A DNA stretch of 64,000 bases from Akkermansia muciniphila (GTDB lineage Bacteria; Verrucomicrobiota; Verrucomicrobiia; Opitutales; Opitutaceae), in the NCBI GenBank assembly GCA_945888375.1, contig CAMCZZ010000001.1, forward strand, positions 310,001 to 374,000. Direction: 5' to 3'. Position numbers and translations under genes: made by a program. The notes below the pieces were generated by a model. It worked only from the letters and a program-made list of their open reading frames with translations. It was not told the origin of the DNA and searched no databases. Of this stretch, positions 48,471 to 56,597 are shown piece by piece (positions within the stretch are counted from its first letter, which is position 1; every line of letters starts with the position of its first letter).

Positions 48471-49166
48471 ATGCGCTGCGCCCGGTTTTTACTGCTTATC
48501 CTTTTTCTCGCGGCCGTGTCCGGCTCGCGGGCGGAGGAGGTGCAGGCGCACGGCCTGATTTTCGAGCACTGGGTTTGTGACACTTTTTTCGGTGGCTACC
48601 GGCCGCCTGTTTACACCCAGAAGTGGGATATACCGGCGGCGGCGAATTCCGCGCACGGCGGGGTGCCGGCCAATCCCAAGGCGACCCGCTTCGGCACGCC
48701 GGTGGGACTGGGCGACGCGCTGCGGCAATACGACATCGAGGAGCCGTTTCTCCTCATTTTGGGCTATTGGGAGCAGGTCGCACCGACGGAGAAACGTTTC
48801 GTTAAACTCCTCGGGCTCCGCGTGGAGCCGGCGGCATGGCGTGGCTTGTGGGGGCCGGTTACCCGGGCTGATCTGGAGCGACTCGATGCGTTGATCAAAG
48901 ACCGCTCGCTCTCCCCGGTGGAAGCGCGGTTGCGTGCGCAGGAGCTAAAGACCCAGCTGCCGTTTTCCCGGGCCGTCTTTGTGCTCAATCCGAAGATCGA
49001 CGCCCAAGGGCAGCGGCGTCTTCAATGCAGTCTGCGCTTCGCGGATGTTCTCAAATACCTCGCACCCGAGGTCTCACCCGAACCGGAGACACATCCTGCG
49101 CTCTGGGGCGTGGCCTTCCCAGGCCCGGTGGTCTCCGGACCAAGGCGATTCGGGGAGGCGGAGTAA
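48471..49166 (+). CDS. Secreted protein of unknown function, possibly nuclease-related
   Basis: The 231 residues have a signal peptide ([20 protein letters not shown], cut after SRA). The middle part has [20 protein letters not shown] near 27-46, YTQKWDIP near 49-56, and [20 protein letters not shown] near 71-90. The order of conserved Glu, Asp and then a strand-turn-strand is compatible with a PD-(D/E)XK-like fold, but this is weak and no catalytic Lys is clear. The ATG at 48471 matches the signal peptide. It is divergent from the ferredoxin gene and borders the AT-rich island. Confidence 0.65.
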   Translation: MRCARFLLLILFLAAVSGSRAEEVQAHGLIFEHWVCDTFFGGYRPPVYTQKWDIPAAANSAHGGVPANPKATRFGTPVGLGDALRQYDIEEPFLLILGYWEQVAPTEKRFVKLLGLRVEPAAWRGLWGPVTRADLERLDALIKDRSLSPVEARLRAQELKTQLPFSRAVFVLNPKIDAQGQRRLQCSLRFADVLKYLAPEVSPEPETHPALWGVAFPGPVVSGPRRFGEAE

Positions 49167-49310
49167 GATGTTTCGTTTGAAGACACTTTGCCCGACGACC
49201 GTGCATCGTTTTATTTGAGCTTATCCAGATAACGCCCCTTCTGAGTGCTCAACGAGCGCGCCCCGTTAGAAAGTAGGCCGAAGTGTGAATTTCATTTAGT
49301 TCTAAGTTTT

Positions 49311-49337
49311 TAACATTTCTCGGCCTGACCCCTTTTG
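49311..49337 (-). repeat. Boundary motif, left of the LRR unit (inverted)
   Basis: On the minus strand this reads as the GGGGTC-AGGCCGAGAAATG form of the shared motif, flanked by CAATCAAAA. It is oriented opposite to the copies at 51179-51276 on the right of the LRR gene. It lies 63 bases beyond the LRR stop codon. Confidence 0.8.
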
Positions 49338-49399
49338 ATTGTCGGCACGGTTTCTTCCTTATCTGCGTCTCATGTTATCAGCCCCCTTTTTATTGGCCG

Positions 49400-50914
49400 T
49401 TACTTTGCTTTTATGCGGACAAATAATTTATCAATTGGTAAAATATTTAGAGGCATAGACATTGGAGTGTAGACGGTCCAATTAACCAGATCGTCACTTT
49501 GTTCTATATTATAGTTTAGAATGAACCGGCCATCTTGCTGTCGGCTTAAAATAAGGTCGCCGATTGCCATATTATGAATTTGCGAAGCTGTAAACAAACT
49601 CCAAGTGTTTGGTGCTGAGATAACGCTGGCAATACCTGCCGTTTTGCCTTCGTTTACGATAGTAGTTAGTTCGCCTTTCGTAGCTAGGCTAGCAATTGTT
49701 GATGTTAATAGAGTATTAACACCAGTTTGGGTGGCTATTCCATAGTTTCCATTGGATGTAAGTATGGATTGCGAAAGATTCCTAATAAACGTAGCATTTG
49801 AAGATAGGGCATCTGCTATAGCTTCCACCATTGCTTTAGATGCAACCTGCGTCTTGAAGCCGATTAAATTTAGTGAAGCAATATATACTATTGGGATATT
49901 TAGGCTAGCTAAGTTTACGCAGTCCAAAAAGGCAGAGTTTCCGATATAAGTCACACTGTTTGGTATGGTGAGGGTAGTGAGGCTGGAGCAGCCTTGGTAT
50001 GATGAAATACCAATGGTAGTAACATTAGGGGGGAGCGTGATATCACCTAAACTAACGCAATCCTTAAATGCTGAATTACTTATAGTTGTAAATATTTCAG
50101 GATCTCCTACAGCGGGAATGCTAATAGGAATGGTGAATTTGCGTAAGCTTGAGCAATTTTGAAAAGCGGAAACACCAATAGTCTTCAGTTTGTTTGGGGT
50201 GTTTAAGTTGTTTAAATTTAGACAGTTATGGAAAGCAAAGTCACCTATGTCTCTTAATGTGTTCGGTAGCGTAATATTGGTTAACTTACCGCAGTCTTGG
50301 AAGGCATTGTTGCCTAAATATAATAAGTTACTTGGTAGGCCAACAGTTGTTAAACTACTACAGCCTTTAAATGCATTCCAACCGATGGTTTTTACGGAAT
50401 CAGGAATGCTAATGGTGAGTAGACTAGTGCAATTTTGAAATGCGTTGCCACCTATGTTAATTATGCTAGCTGGCAAGTTTACGCTAGTTAGACCACTACA
50501 ATTAATAAATGCACCATTCCATACTCCTGCTATTCCATTTTCGAGTGTGACTGTTGCGAGTTTTGTGCAGCCGTCAAATGTTGCCCAACCTACGTTTTTT
50601 ATAGTATTCGGAATGGTGATACTCGTTAGGTTGTTGCACCCTTGAAATGCATTGCTCGAGATATCAGTCACGCTAAACGGAAATGAAATGCTCACCACGT
50701 TGGAGGGTGTTGCAAATATGGGATTGTATTGAATCCCTACTTTAACAACAGGATAACCGTTCAGAATCTCGGGTATTGCTACTTGTCCTGTCGCTGTTGA
50801 TCTAGTAATTGTTGCGCCGCCATTTTCAACTAGGTAAGTCCAATGTCCACTTACTTGGGCTTTCGCAATTATTGTTGCCAGCAGGAAGAAAATTAAATTT
50901 ATCGAATTTTTCAC
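49400..50914 (-). CDS. Secreted BspA-type leucine-rich-repeat protein
   Basis: The 504 residues begin with a signal peptide (MKNSINLIFFLLATIIAKAQ). There are eleven LRR_5/BspA repeats of about 23 residues, each like NAFQNCTSLLTISIPDSVKT, from about 95 to 350, one of them with a longer insert. A less clear C-terminal region holds IEQSDDLVNWTVY near 474, a motif common in Verrucomicrobia secreted proteins. The gene is AT-rich compared with its neighbours and sits alone between inverted boundary motifs. BspA-like proteins bind surfaces or host factors in other bacteria; here the target is unknown. Confidence 0.88.
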   Translation of the reverse strand: MKNSINLIFFLLATIIAKAQVSGHWTYLVENGGATITRSTATGQVAIPEILNGYPVVKVGIQYNPIFATPSNVVSISFPFSVTDISSNAFQGCNNLTSITIPNTIKNVGWATFDGCTKLATVTLENGIAGVWNGAFINCSGLTSVNLPASIINIGGNAFQNCTSLLTISIPDSVKTIGWNAFKGCSSLTTVGLPSNLLYLGNNAFQDCGKLTNITLPNTLRDIGDFAFHNCLNLNNLNTPNKLKTIGVSAFQNCSSLRKFTIPISIPAVGDPEIFTTISNSAFKDCVSLGDITLPPNVTTIGISSYQGCSSLTTLTIPNSVTYIGNSAFLDCVNLASLNIPIVYIASLNLIGFKTQVASKAMVEAIADALSSNATFIRNLSQSILTSNGNYGIATQTGVNTLLTSTIASLATKGELTTIVNEGKTAGIASVISAPNTWSLFTASQIHNMAIGDLILSRQQDGRFILNYNIEQSDDLVNWTVYTPMSMPLNILPIDKLFVRIKAK

Positions 50915-51178
50915 GGCGTAAAATATTGTATATTATATTTATTTACTTCTTGCTTATTGGTAATTTGGAACTAAAATTATGTGCTTATCGCATGGCTTCT
51001 AACCGTAGAATTCTCAGGGGGAATGAACGCAACTATTGCATTTTGTATGGCTTTAATCACCTACTATGATTCATTGTCATTATCTGGCACTATCGCTGCA
51101 TTAATGTCTTTTAGAGTGATGTATCGTTAATCATGCTGGAAGTTTTGCATGCTTTGCAAGCAAATACGTAGCTGAAAT

Positions 51179-51276
51179 GGGGTCAGGTAAAATGATGGTC
51201 AGCTAAGGGCCAAATCAAAGGGGTCGGGCCGAGAAATGCTAAATTGGGGGTCTAGCCTATGGGGTCGGGCCGAGAA
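51179..51276 (+). repeat. Three GGGGTC motif cores with exact 41-nt spacing
   Basis: GGGGTC begins at 51179, 51220 and 51261, each 41 bases from the next. The second and third continue GGGCCGAGAA, the first diverges as AGGTAAAATG. The second lies in the 44-base repeat described separately. The exact spacing suggests a tandem array. Confidence 0.75.
51208..51251 (+). repeat. 44-base direct repeat, copy 1 (copy 2 at 52486)
   Basis: This stretch, beginning GGCCAAATCAAAGGGGTC and ending AAATTGGGGGT, is identical over 44 bases to 52486-52529. It lies right of the LRR unit. The two copies have the same orientation and enclose the LamG gene. Confidence 0.9.
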
Positions 51277-51416
51277 TCGTTGATTTTAGGCGGCATGTGA
51301 TAGTTCTGTTGCCTGGAGGATTTCAACCAACATTCCCGGGCAACTTGTTCCGTATATCCCTGTATCATAACAATCAACGGTTGCACGCTCACGAACACCT
51401 TTCAGGTCAACTTTTC

Positions 51417-51440
51417 AGCATTTCTCGCCAGACCCCTTTG
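51417..51440 (-). repeat. Boundary motif, left of the LamG unit (inverted)
   Basis: On the minus strand it reads CAAAGGGGTCTGGCGAGAAATGCT, a one-base-deleted form of the shared motif. It faces opposite to the copy at 52486 on the right of the LamG gene, which starts 37 bases away at the stop. Confidence 0.75.
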
Positions 51441-51477
51441 GCTTGGTCGTCCAGACACCACTTACCTTTACAATGTT

Positions 51478-52203
51478 TCACTTGACTCGCTTTCTTCTCT
51501 TGATCGACAGAAACAGGGAAAAAGCGCCGATTATTGACGTAGAGGAGGATGGCTCCGGAATGGTTATAAGTGCAGATACTTCGCCAGATGACAACGAGCG
51601 ATTGTATATCCTAACGTCATCCATGGTAAGTCCATTCATCCCAAATCCCCAATCACTATTCCCGCTGAACCCCTCTGGCGCAACGCCTGAAATAACCTCA
51701 TACCCATCAATATATATTCTCCTCACGCCTGCGACTGCCTCATATGTTGCCGCAATATGATACCATATGGATGTGGCTTGTGGGGGTGCAGCAGTGTAAT
51801 CAAGGTCATTATAGAAAAACGAGAATCTAACATCATTAGGATAATCAATGGCAATAGCCGTAGATTTTCCACTAGCGCTCTCGGAACCAATGCCAAGCGC
51901 CCAAGTGTCAATAGGATCGAACGCTTTTAAATACCAGAAGGCTATCGTCATTGAACTACCGGTAAGATTGATGCCGGTTCCCGTAACTGGAGGGAACATA
52001 TCGGTGCAAGAGAGTGCAGAAGAGGCGACATTGAATCTATCTGCTACATACGTGGAACTTCCAGCGAATGAACCGTGGTGCCCGTTTCCACTTGAATCGA
52101 GGACGTTTCCATTGAGTTCAAAGTGTGCCACAAGCCCAGTCGTGATGTCCTGAGCCGACAAAGTAGATGCAACGAATAATATCGTGGTAATGAATTTTTT
52201 CAT
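51478..52203 (-). CDS. Secreted LamG-domain protein with PEP-CTERM-like tail
   Basis: The 241 residues have a signal peptide (MKKFITTILFVASTLSAQ), then a LamG/concanavalin-like domain (about 20-205) starting GLVAHFELNGNVLDSSGNGH and holding IAATYEAVAGVRRIYIDGYE near 152-171. The end, IPEPSSSTSIIGAFSLFLSI followed by KRRKR, is a PEP-CTERM-like sorting tail: the PEP motif, one hydrophobic span and a basic end. The gene is AT-richer than its surroundings and lies alone between inverted motif copies. Confidence 0.87.
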   Translation of the reverse strand: MKKFITTILFVASTLSAQDITTGLVAHFELNGNVLDSSGNGHHGSFAGSSTYVADRFNVASSALSCTDMFPPVTGTGINLTGSSMTIAFWYLKAFDPIDTWALGIGSESASGKSTAIAIDYPNDVRFSFFYNDLDYTAAPPQATSIWYHIAATYEAVAGVRRIYIDGYEVISGVAPEGFSGNSDWGFGMNGLTMDDVRIYNRSLSSGEVSALITIPEPSSSTSIIGAFSLFLSIKRRKRVK

Positions 52204-52677
52204 ATTTTCTCTCCCTAAGGTTGTGTAGTTAGTTTAAGGTTGTAGATCGCGTCTCGAAGAATCCTGTTAGTGAGGAGTTTAGGCTTCCCCAGCGAAATTG
52301 GTTAGGCGGGCCGCAAAGGGTATTAAATCCCCAAAAAGGATTGTTCCGAAGCTGATCTATTGAACCGCTGCACCCCTAATCACCCCGAAGGCCGCCGACG
52401 AGGTCGTGCTAATCAGATGCATGCTTTGCATGTCTTTTCCAAGACAGCTTTTTTGCGAATGTCGAAGCCAAAAATTTGCGGCAGCGGCCAAATCAAAGGG
52501 GTCGGGCCGAGAAATGCTAAATTGGGGGTTGCCGACTTGGATTTTGAGGGAAGTTCCTTTGGCAAAACTTGGCGGGCAAGCTATGTATTTTGTTCGAAAT
52601 ACGGCACATGGGTGTGGCCGGTTTTTGTTAGTTTAAAACCAGCTACTGAAGCGAAGTAACCCCTTGGGGCTGCTGTT
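52204..52677. other. 474-base intergenic region after the LamG gene
   Basis: AT-rich text with copy 2 of the 44-base repeat (52486-52529), the palindrome CATGCTTTGCATG (52420-52432) beside TGTCTTTTCCAAGACA (52431-52446), and a plus-strand open frame (52360-52659) judged non-coding. GC content rises again from about 52680. Confidence 0.6.
52486..52529 (+). repeat. 44-base direct repeat, copy 2
   Basis: Identical to 51208-51251 and right of the LamG unit. It carries the core GGGGTC at 52498. Only one core is present here, unlike the three at 51179-51276. Confidence 0.9.
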
Positions 52678-54177
52678 TTATGCGGCGGCGGGCTCGACGC
52701 CGGCCATGAGGCGCATGAGGGCGGTTTCGCTGAAGTCGGTGCGGGGGACCTCGCCGGCGAGGCGGCCGGCGCGGAGCACGAGGATGCGGGTGCAGAGGCC
52801 GAGCAGCTCGGGCAGTTCGGACGACACGACGAGCAGGGCTTTGCCTTCGCAGGCGAGCTCGTCGAGGAGCGCGTAGATCTCGGCCTTGGCGCCGACGTCC
52901 ACGCCGCGGGTGGGCTCGTCGATCAGCAAGATGTCGCAGTCGCGGGCCAGCCATTTGGCCAGGGCGATCTTCTGCTGGTTGCCGCCGGAGAGGCCGCCGA
53001 CGATCGTTTCGAGGGAAGGGGCTTTGACGCGGAGGCGTTTTTGGTAGCGGTCGGCCAGCGAACGTTCGAGGCCGCGGCGCACCCAGCCGAGGCGGGACAG
53101 GACGGGGAGCGAGGCGAGGGCGGTGTTTTCGCGGCAGTTGAGACCGAGGACGAGGCCCTGGCGTTTGCGGTCTTCGGGCAGGAGGCCGAGGCGGGCGGCG
53201 AGGGCGGCTTCGATGGAGCGGGGGGCGATCGGGCGGTCATTGACCAAGACCCGCCCGGTGGCGGCGGGGTCGAGGCCGAAGGCGGCTTGCACGGTCTCGC
53301 TGCGGCCGGCGCCGACTAGGCCGGCGAGGCCGACGATCTCGCCGGCGCGCACGCTGAGGGTGATGTCGGAAAACTTGCCGGGGGAGCTGAGCGCTTCGAG
53401 CCGGAGGCGTTCGCGGCCGGCGGGGCGGGCGAGGTGAGCCGGGGTTTGGGCGCGGAGTTCGCGGCCGATCATCTGCGAGACGACGCGGGCGGGGGTGGTG
53501 GCGGGGATGGCCTCGGTGGCGACGTGGCGGCCGTCGCGCAGGACGGTGATGTGGTCGCACAGCTCGAAGAGTTCCGACATGCGGTGCGAAACGTATATAA
53601 GGGTGAGGCCGCGGGCTTTGAGTTTACGGACAAGGGTGAACAACTCGCGCGTCTCGCCGGCGGAGAGGGAGCTGGAGGGCTCGTCCATGACGATGACTTG
53701 CGCGCCGGTGCCGACGGCGGCGGCGATCTGGACAAGTTGTTCTTTGCCGGTGGAGAGGGTGCCGATGAGGGCGTCGGGATCGATGTCGGCGTGGATGGAG
53801 GCGAGCATCTCGCGGGCGCGGGCGCGAAGGGCGGGGCGGTCCACAAAGCCGCCGGCGCGGAGGGGGAGGTCGCCGAGGCAGAGGTTCTCAGCGACCGACA
53901 TATTGGGGCAGAAGGCGAGTTCCTGGTGCACCATGGCGATGCCGAGCGCGCGGGCGGCGAGGGGATCGGCGGGCGCGATGGGTTTGCCGTCCAACCGCAT
54001 CTCGCCGGCGTCGGCGGTGTAGACGCCGGCGAGGATCTTGCCGAGGGTGCTCTTGCCGGCGCCGTTCTCGCCGATGAGGGCGTGGCAGGTGCCACGCGGG
54101 ATGGCGAACGAGACCCCGTCGAGCGCGAGCACGCCGGGGAAACGTTTGGTGATGGATTGGAACTCGAGGTGGGCCAC
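52678..54177 (-). CDS. Sugar ABC transporter ATP-binding protein (RbsA/MglA type)
   Basis: The 499-residue protein has two nucleotide-binding domains. The first has Walker A GENGAGKSTLGKIL near 36-49. The signature is IGTLSTGKEQLVQIAAAVGT near 132-151, and Walker B is VIVMDEPSSSLSAGE near 154-168. The second domain's Walker A is degenerate (AGLVGAGRSETVQAAFG), as in RbsA and MglA. The start is the GTG at 54175-54177, which begins at the conserved HLEFQSITKRF. It is last of a three-gene operon, 19 bases after the binding-protein gene. The sugar is not known. Confidence 0.93.
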   Translation of the reverse strand: MAHLEFQSITKRFPGVLALDGVSFAIPRGTCHALIGENGAGKSTLGKILAGVYTADAGEMRLDGKPIAPADPLAARALGIAMVHQELAFCPNMSVAENLCLGDLPLRAGGFVDRPALRARAREMLASIHADIDPDALIGTLSTGKEQLVQIAAAVGTGAQVIVMDEPSSSLSAGETRELFTLVRKLKARGLTLIYVSHRMSELFELCDHITVLRDGRHVATEAIPATTPARVVSQMIGRELRAQTPAHLARPAGRERLRLEALSSPGKFSDITLSVRAGEIVGLAGLVGAGRSETVQAAFGLDPAATGRVLVNDRPIAPRSIEAALAARLGLLPEDRKRQGLVLGLNCRENTALASLPVLSRLGWVRRGLERSLADRYQKRLRVKAPSLETIVGGLSGGNQQKIALAKWLARDCDILLIDEPTRGVDVGAKAEIYALLDELACEGKALLVVSSELPELLGLCTRILVLRAGRLAGEVPRTDFSETALMRLMAGVEPAAA

Positions 54178-54196
54178 GAAAGGCGGGGTAGCGGGT

Positions 54197-55165
54197 TTAG
54201 CGCTTGGGCAGCCAGGTTTCCCAGTTCTTGGCGAAGGCATCCACGGTGTCCTTGGTGACGGGGATGAGGGCGCTCACGTCCACGACGGCGGCGGGATCCT
54301 TTTTTAGGACGATCTTGTTGATGAGGTGTTCCACGGAGCGGTAGCCCCACTGGTAGCACTGCTGGGCGAGGAGGACGGGGACGTGGCCGGAGCGGATATA
54401 GGCGAGCTGGGCGGGCAGGGCGTCCACGGAGACGCACTGGACGGTGCCGGGGGCCCACTTCAGGGCGTTCTCGGTGAAGAGGGGCCAGCCGCCGATCATG
54501 GCCCAGCCGGTGATGTCGGGATTGGCCTGCATGACCTGCTCGACCTTCGCGGCGGAGTCCTGCGGGGTCTCCTTGTGGTAGTAGACGTCGCGGATGGTGA
54601 GGCCGGGGTGTTTTTTGGCTTCTTCGCGGGCGCCCTGGACGCGTTTCTGGAGGTTGGGGGCGGTCTGGTTGCCGGCGAGGATGGCGACGACGCCCTGGCC
54701 GTGCATGACCTTGGCGAGTTCAGCCATGGTCTGGCGGCCGCACTCGAGGTCGTCCACGCCGTAGGTCACGAAGCGTTTGGAGGCGGGGGCGTCGGAATCG
54801 AAGGTGGCGACGGGCACGCCGTTCTCGACGGCGCGGTCGATGGTGGCGGTGAGTTTATTGGCGTCGGTGCAGGAGACGGCGATGCCCTCGGCGCCGGCGA
54901 GGACGAGTTGCTCGATGGCCTCGGCTTGTTTCTGGGCGTCTTCCTCGTTGGGGGTGCGCCAGTCGATCTTGATCTTCAGGCCGTGCTGTTGGCCGAGGGC
55001 CTTGGCGGCGTCTTCGGCGCCGACGCGGGCGGCCTGGAAGACGGGGTTGCCTTGGGACTTGGCGACCAGGCCGAGGGTGAGCTCACGCTCGGCGCGGGCG
55101 GGCAGGGCGAGGGCGGCGGCGGCGAGCAGGCCGGCCGCGAGTTGGAGGAGGTGGGTGGTTTTCAT
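54197..55165 (-). CDS. Periplasmic sugar-binding protein of the ABC transporter
   Basis: The 322 residues start with a signal peptide (MKTTHLLQLAAGLLAAAALA, cut after ARA). The type I periplasmic-binding fold of the RbsB family is indicated by LTLGLVAKSQGNPVFQAARV near 29-48, GIAVSCTDANKLTATIDRAV near 92-111, and VPVATFDSDAPASKRFVTYG near 115-134. The sugar is not known. It lies between the permease gene (41 bases upstream) and the ATPase gene (19 bases downstream) on the same strand. Confidence 0.9.
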   Translation of the reverse strand: MKTTHLLQLAAGLLAAAALALPARAERELTLGLVAKSQGNPVFQAARVGAEDAAKALGQQHGLKIKIDWRTPNEEDAQKQAEAIEQLVLAGAEGIAVSCTDANKLTATIDRAVENGVPVATFDSDAPASKRFVTYGVDDLECGRQTMAELAKVMHGQGVVAILAGNQTAPNLQKRVQGAREEAKKHPGLTIRDVYYHKETPQDSAAKVEQVMQANPDITGWAMIGGWPLFTENALKWAPGTVQCVSVDALPAQLAYIRSGHVPVLLAQQCYQWGYRSVEHLINKIVLKKDPAAVVDVSALIPVTKDTVDAFAKNWETWLPKR

Positions 55166-55206
55166 GGGGGATGGAGTGGGGGAGGGGAAAAGGGCCGGGA
55201 GGGAAC

Positions 55207-56313
55207 TCAGGCGCGGGTGAGGCGGCGTTTGGCGAGCCAGGTGTTGACGTTGTCGAGCACGACGGCGGCGATGACGACGGCGCCGATGATGATCTGGCTG
55301 TAGTTTTGGTCGATGCCGAGGATGACGATGCCGCTGGCGATCATCTGGATGATGAGGGCGCCGAGGACGACGCCGAGGGCGGAGCCGCGACCGCCGGTCA
55401 GGCTGCAACCGCCCACGACGGCGGCGGCGATGACATTGAGTTCGTAGCCCTGACCGTCGCCCGAGGTGGCGGCGCCGTAGTAGCCAAGCGAAAGCACTGC
55501 GGAGACGCCGGCGGCGAGACCGGCGAGGACGTAGACCCCGAGCTTGACGCGGCCGACGCGGATGCCGCTGAAGCGGGCGGCCTGTTCGTTGCCGCCGATG
55601 GCGTAGACGCGGCGGCCGGCGGCCAGGCGTGAGAGGTAGATCCAGCCCAGAACGGTCACGACCACCATGACCAGCAGGGGCACCACGCTCAGGCCGTTGC
55701 CCAGTTCGAAGCGCACAAACTCGCGCAGGTCGGCGGGGAAGCCGCCGATGGATTGGCCCTTGGTGGCGACGAAGGCGATGCCGCGCAGGATGGCCATGGC
55801 GCCGAGGGTGATGATAAACGGGTGCACGCCGAGGGCGACGATGAGGCCGCCGTTGGCCAGACCGCAGAGCGCGCCGGTGGCGAGGCAGACCAGCACGCCC
55901 AGCGCGCAGGCGGCGAGCGGGGCGAGGGCGGTGCCCTCGGGACCGAAGTGGTGGAGGACCATCGCGCCGAGCACGGAGGCCAGCGCGTAGATGGAGCCGA
56001 CCGAGAGGTCGATGCCGCCGGAGATGATCACGATGGCCATGCCCACGGCCATGATGGCGATGAAGCTCGTATCCTTGGCGAGCTGGGCGAGGTTCTGGGC
56101 GTTGAGAAACTTGTTTTTAACCTCGAAGGCGGGGGTGCGATTGCCCTCGGCGTCGGTGGTGAAAACGCGCTGGCGGCCGCCGTCGGCGGTGCGCTCAAAC
56201 TTCGGGGTGCGGACGGTCCCGGCGAAGGCGGTCAACAACACGCCGAGGACCAGGATCACCAACAGAAGGCCGCTTTCTTGGAAGCGGAAGAGGTTGCGAA
56301 GGAAGGGGGGCAT
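55207..56313 (-). CDS. Sugar ABC transporter permease (RbsC type)
   Basis: The permease has 368 residues. After the first span (GLLLVILVLGVLLTAFAGTV), an unusual 50-residue polar insert, then TSFIAIMAVGMAIVIISGGI near 88-107, DLSVGSIYALASVLGAMVL, and GGNEQAARFSGIRVGRVKLG near 245-264, the typical EAA-like loop of the RbsC family. The ATG at 56311-56313 starts close to the first span. It is the first gene of the C-B-A ordered operon. The sugar is unknown. Confidence 0.92.
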   Translation of the reverse strand: MPPFLRNLFRFQESGLLLVILVLGVLLTAFAGTVRTPKFERTADGGRQRVFTTDAEGNRTPAFEVKNKFLNAQNLAQLAKDTSFIAIMAVGMAIVIISGGIDLSVGSIYALASVLGAMVLHHFGPEGTALAPLAACALGVLVCLATGALCGLANGGLIVALGVHPFIITLGAMAILRGIAFVATKGQSIGGFPADLREFVRFELGNGLSVVPLLVMVVVTVLGWIYLSRLAAGRRVYAIGGNEQAARFSGIRVGRVKLGVYVLAGLAAGVSAVLSLGYYGAATSGDGQGYELNVIAAAVVGGCSLTGGRGSALGVVLGALIIQMIASGIVILGIDQNYSQIIIGAVVIAAVVLDNVNTWLAKRRLTRA

Positions 56314-56388
56314 GCGAGCGAGGAGGATTCTACCGAAGGTGTCTGGCCGCGAAAGGCAAAGATAGTTTACCGGAGCCGGCAGCATTCT

Positions 56389-56570
56389 GTTGCCCGGGTC
56401 GCGTCGAGGCGACTTAGCGGCGTCTTTCGACGGGGCCCGCGCTCGAAATACTCTTCGAGTATTGTCCGCCCTGCGGGCTCACCCTCCGTCTTCGGCTCCG
56501 TCCTTTACCCGGTCCGCACCGAAATGTGCTGGCCCCCTCGCCACGCTGCACCGCCGTCCAACTGCATGAT
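56389..56570 (+). repeat. Dispersed intergenic repeat, copy B (longer form)
   Basis: The first part (56389-56445) matches copy A at 24653-24709. The end GCCGTCCAACTGC (56553-56565) matches 24717-24729. Between them copy B has about 100 extra bases, including a hairpin AATACTC/GAGTATT at 56447-56463. Both copies lie in intergenic DNA and read the same way. Confidence 0.6.
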
Positions 56571-56597
56571 CGAGGCTCTATCCTGAAGGGGCCTGGC

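Larger units (their letters stand above)
50915..51477. other. 563-base intergenic region with a clustered motif
   Basis: AT-rich DNA between the LRR and LamG genes. It contains three plus-strand motif cores (51179, 51220, 51261) and one minus-strand core (51417-51440). A short palindrome GCATGCTTTGCA is at 51147-51158, and the same 12 bases recur at 52419-52430. No gene is supported. Confidence 0.6.

Noticed and set aside
49230-49268. TAACG/CGTTA imperfect hairpin that could resemble an integron attC site
   Set aside because: It is only 39 bases, lacks proper RYYYAAC and GTTRRRY ends, and no integrase is in the window. GTTAGGC at 52291 also lacks a partner.
50809-51069. Short plus-strand open frame right of the LRR gene
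   Set aside because: It overlaps the LRR start on the other strand and is not conserved in any pattern I can see.
52360-52659. 99-codon plus-strand open frame across the 44-base repeat
   Set aside because: It runs through the non-coding repeat and has no signal, domain or ribosome binding site.
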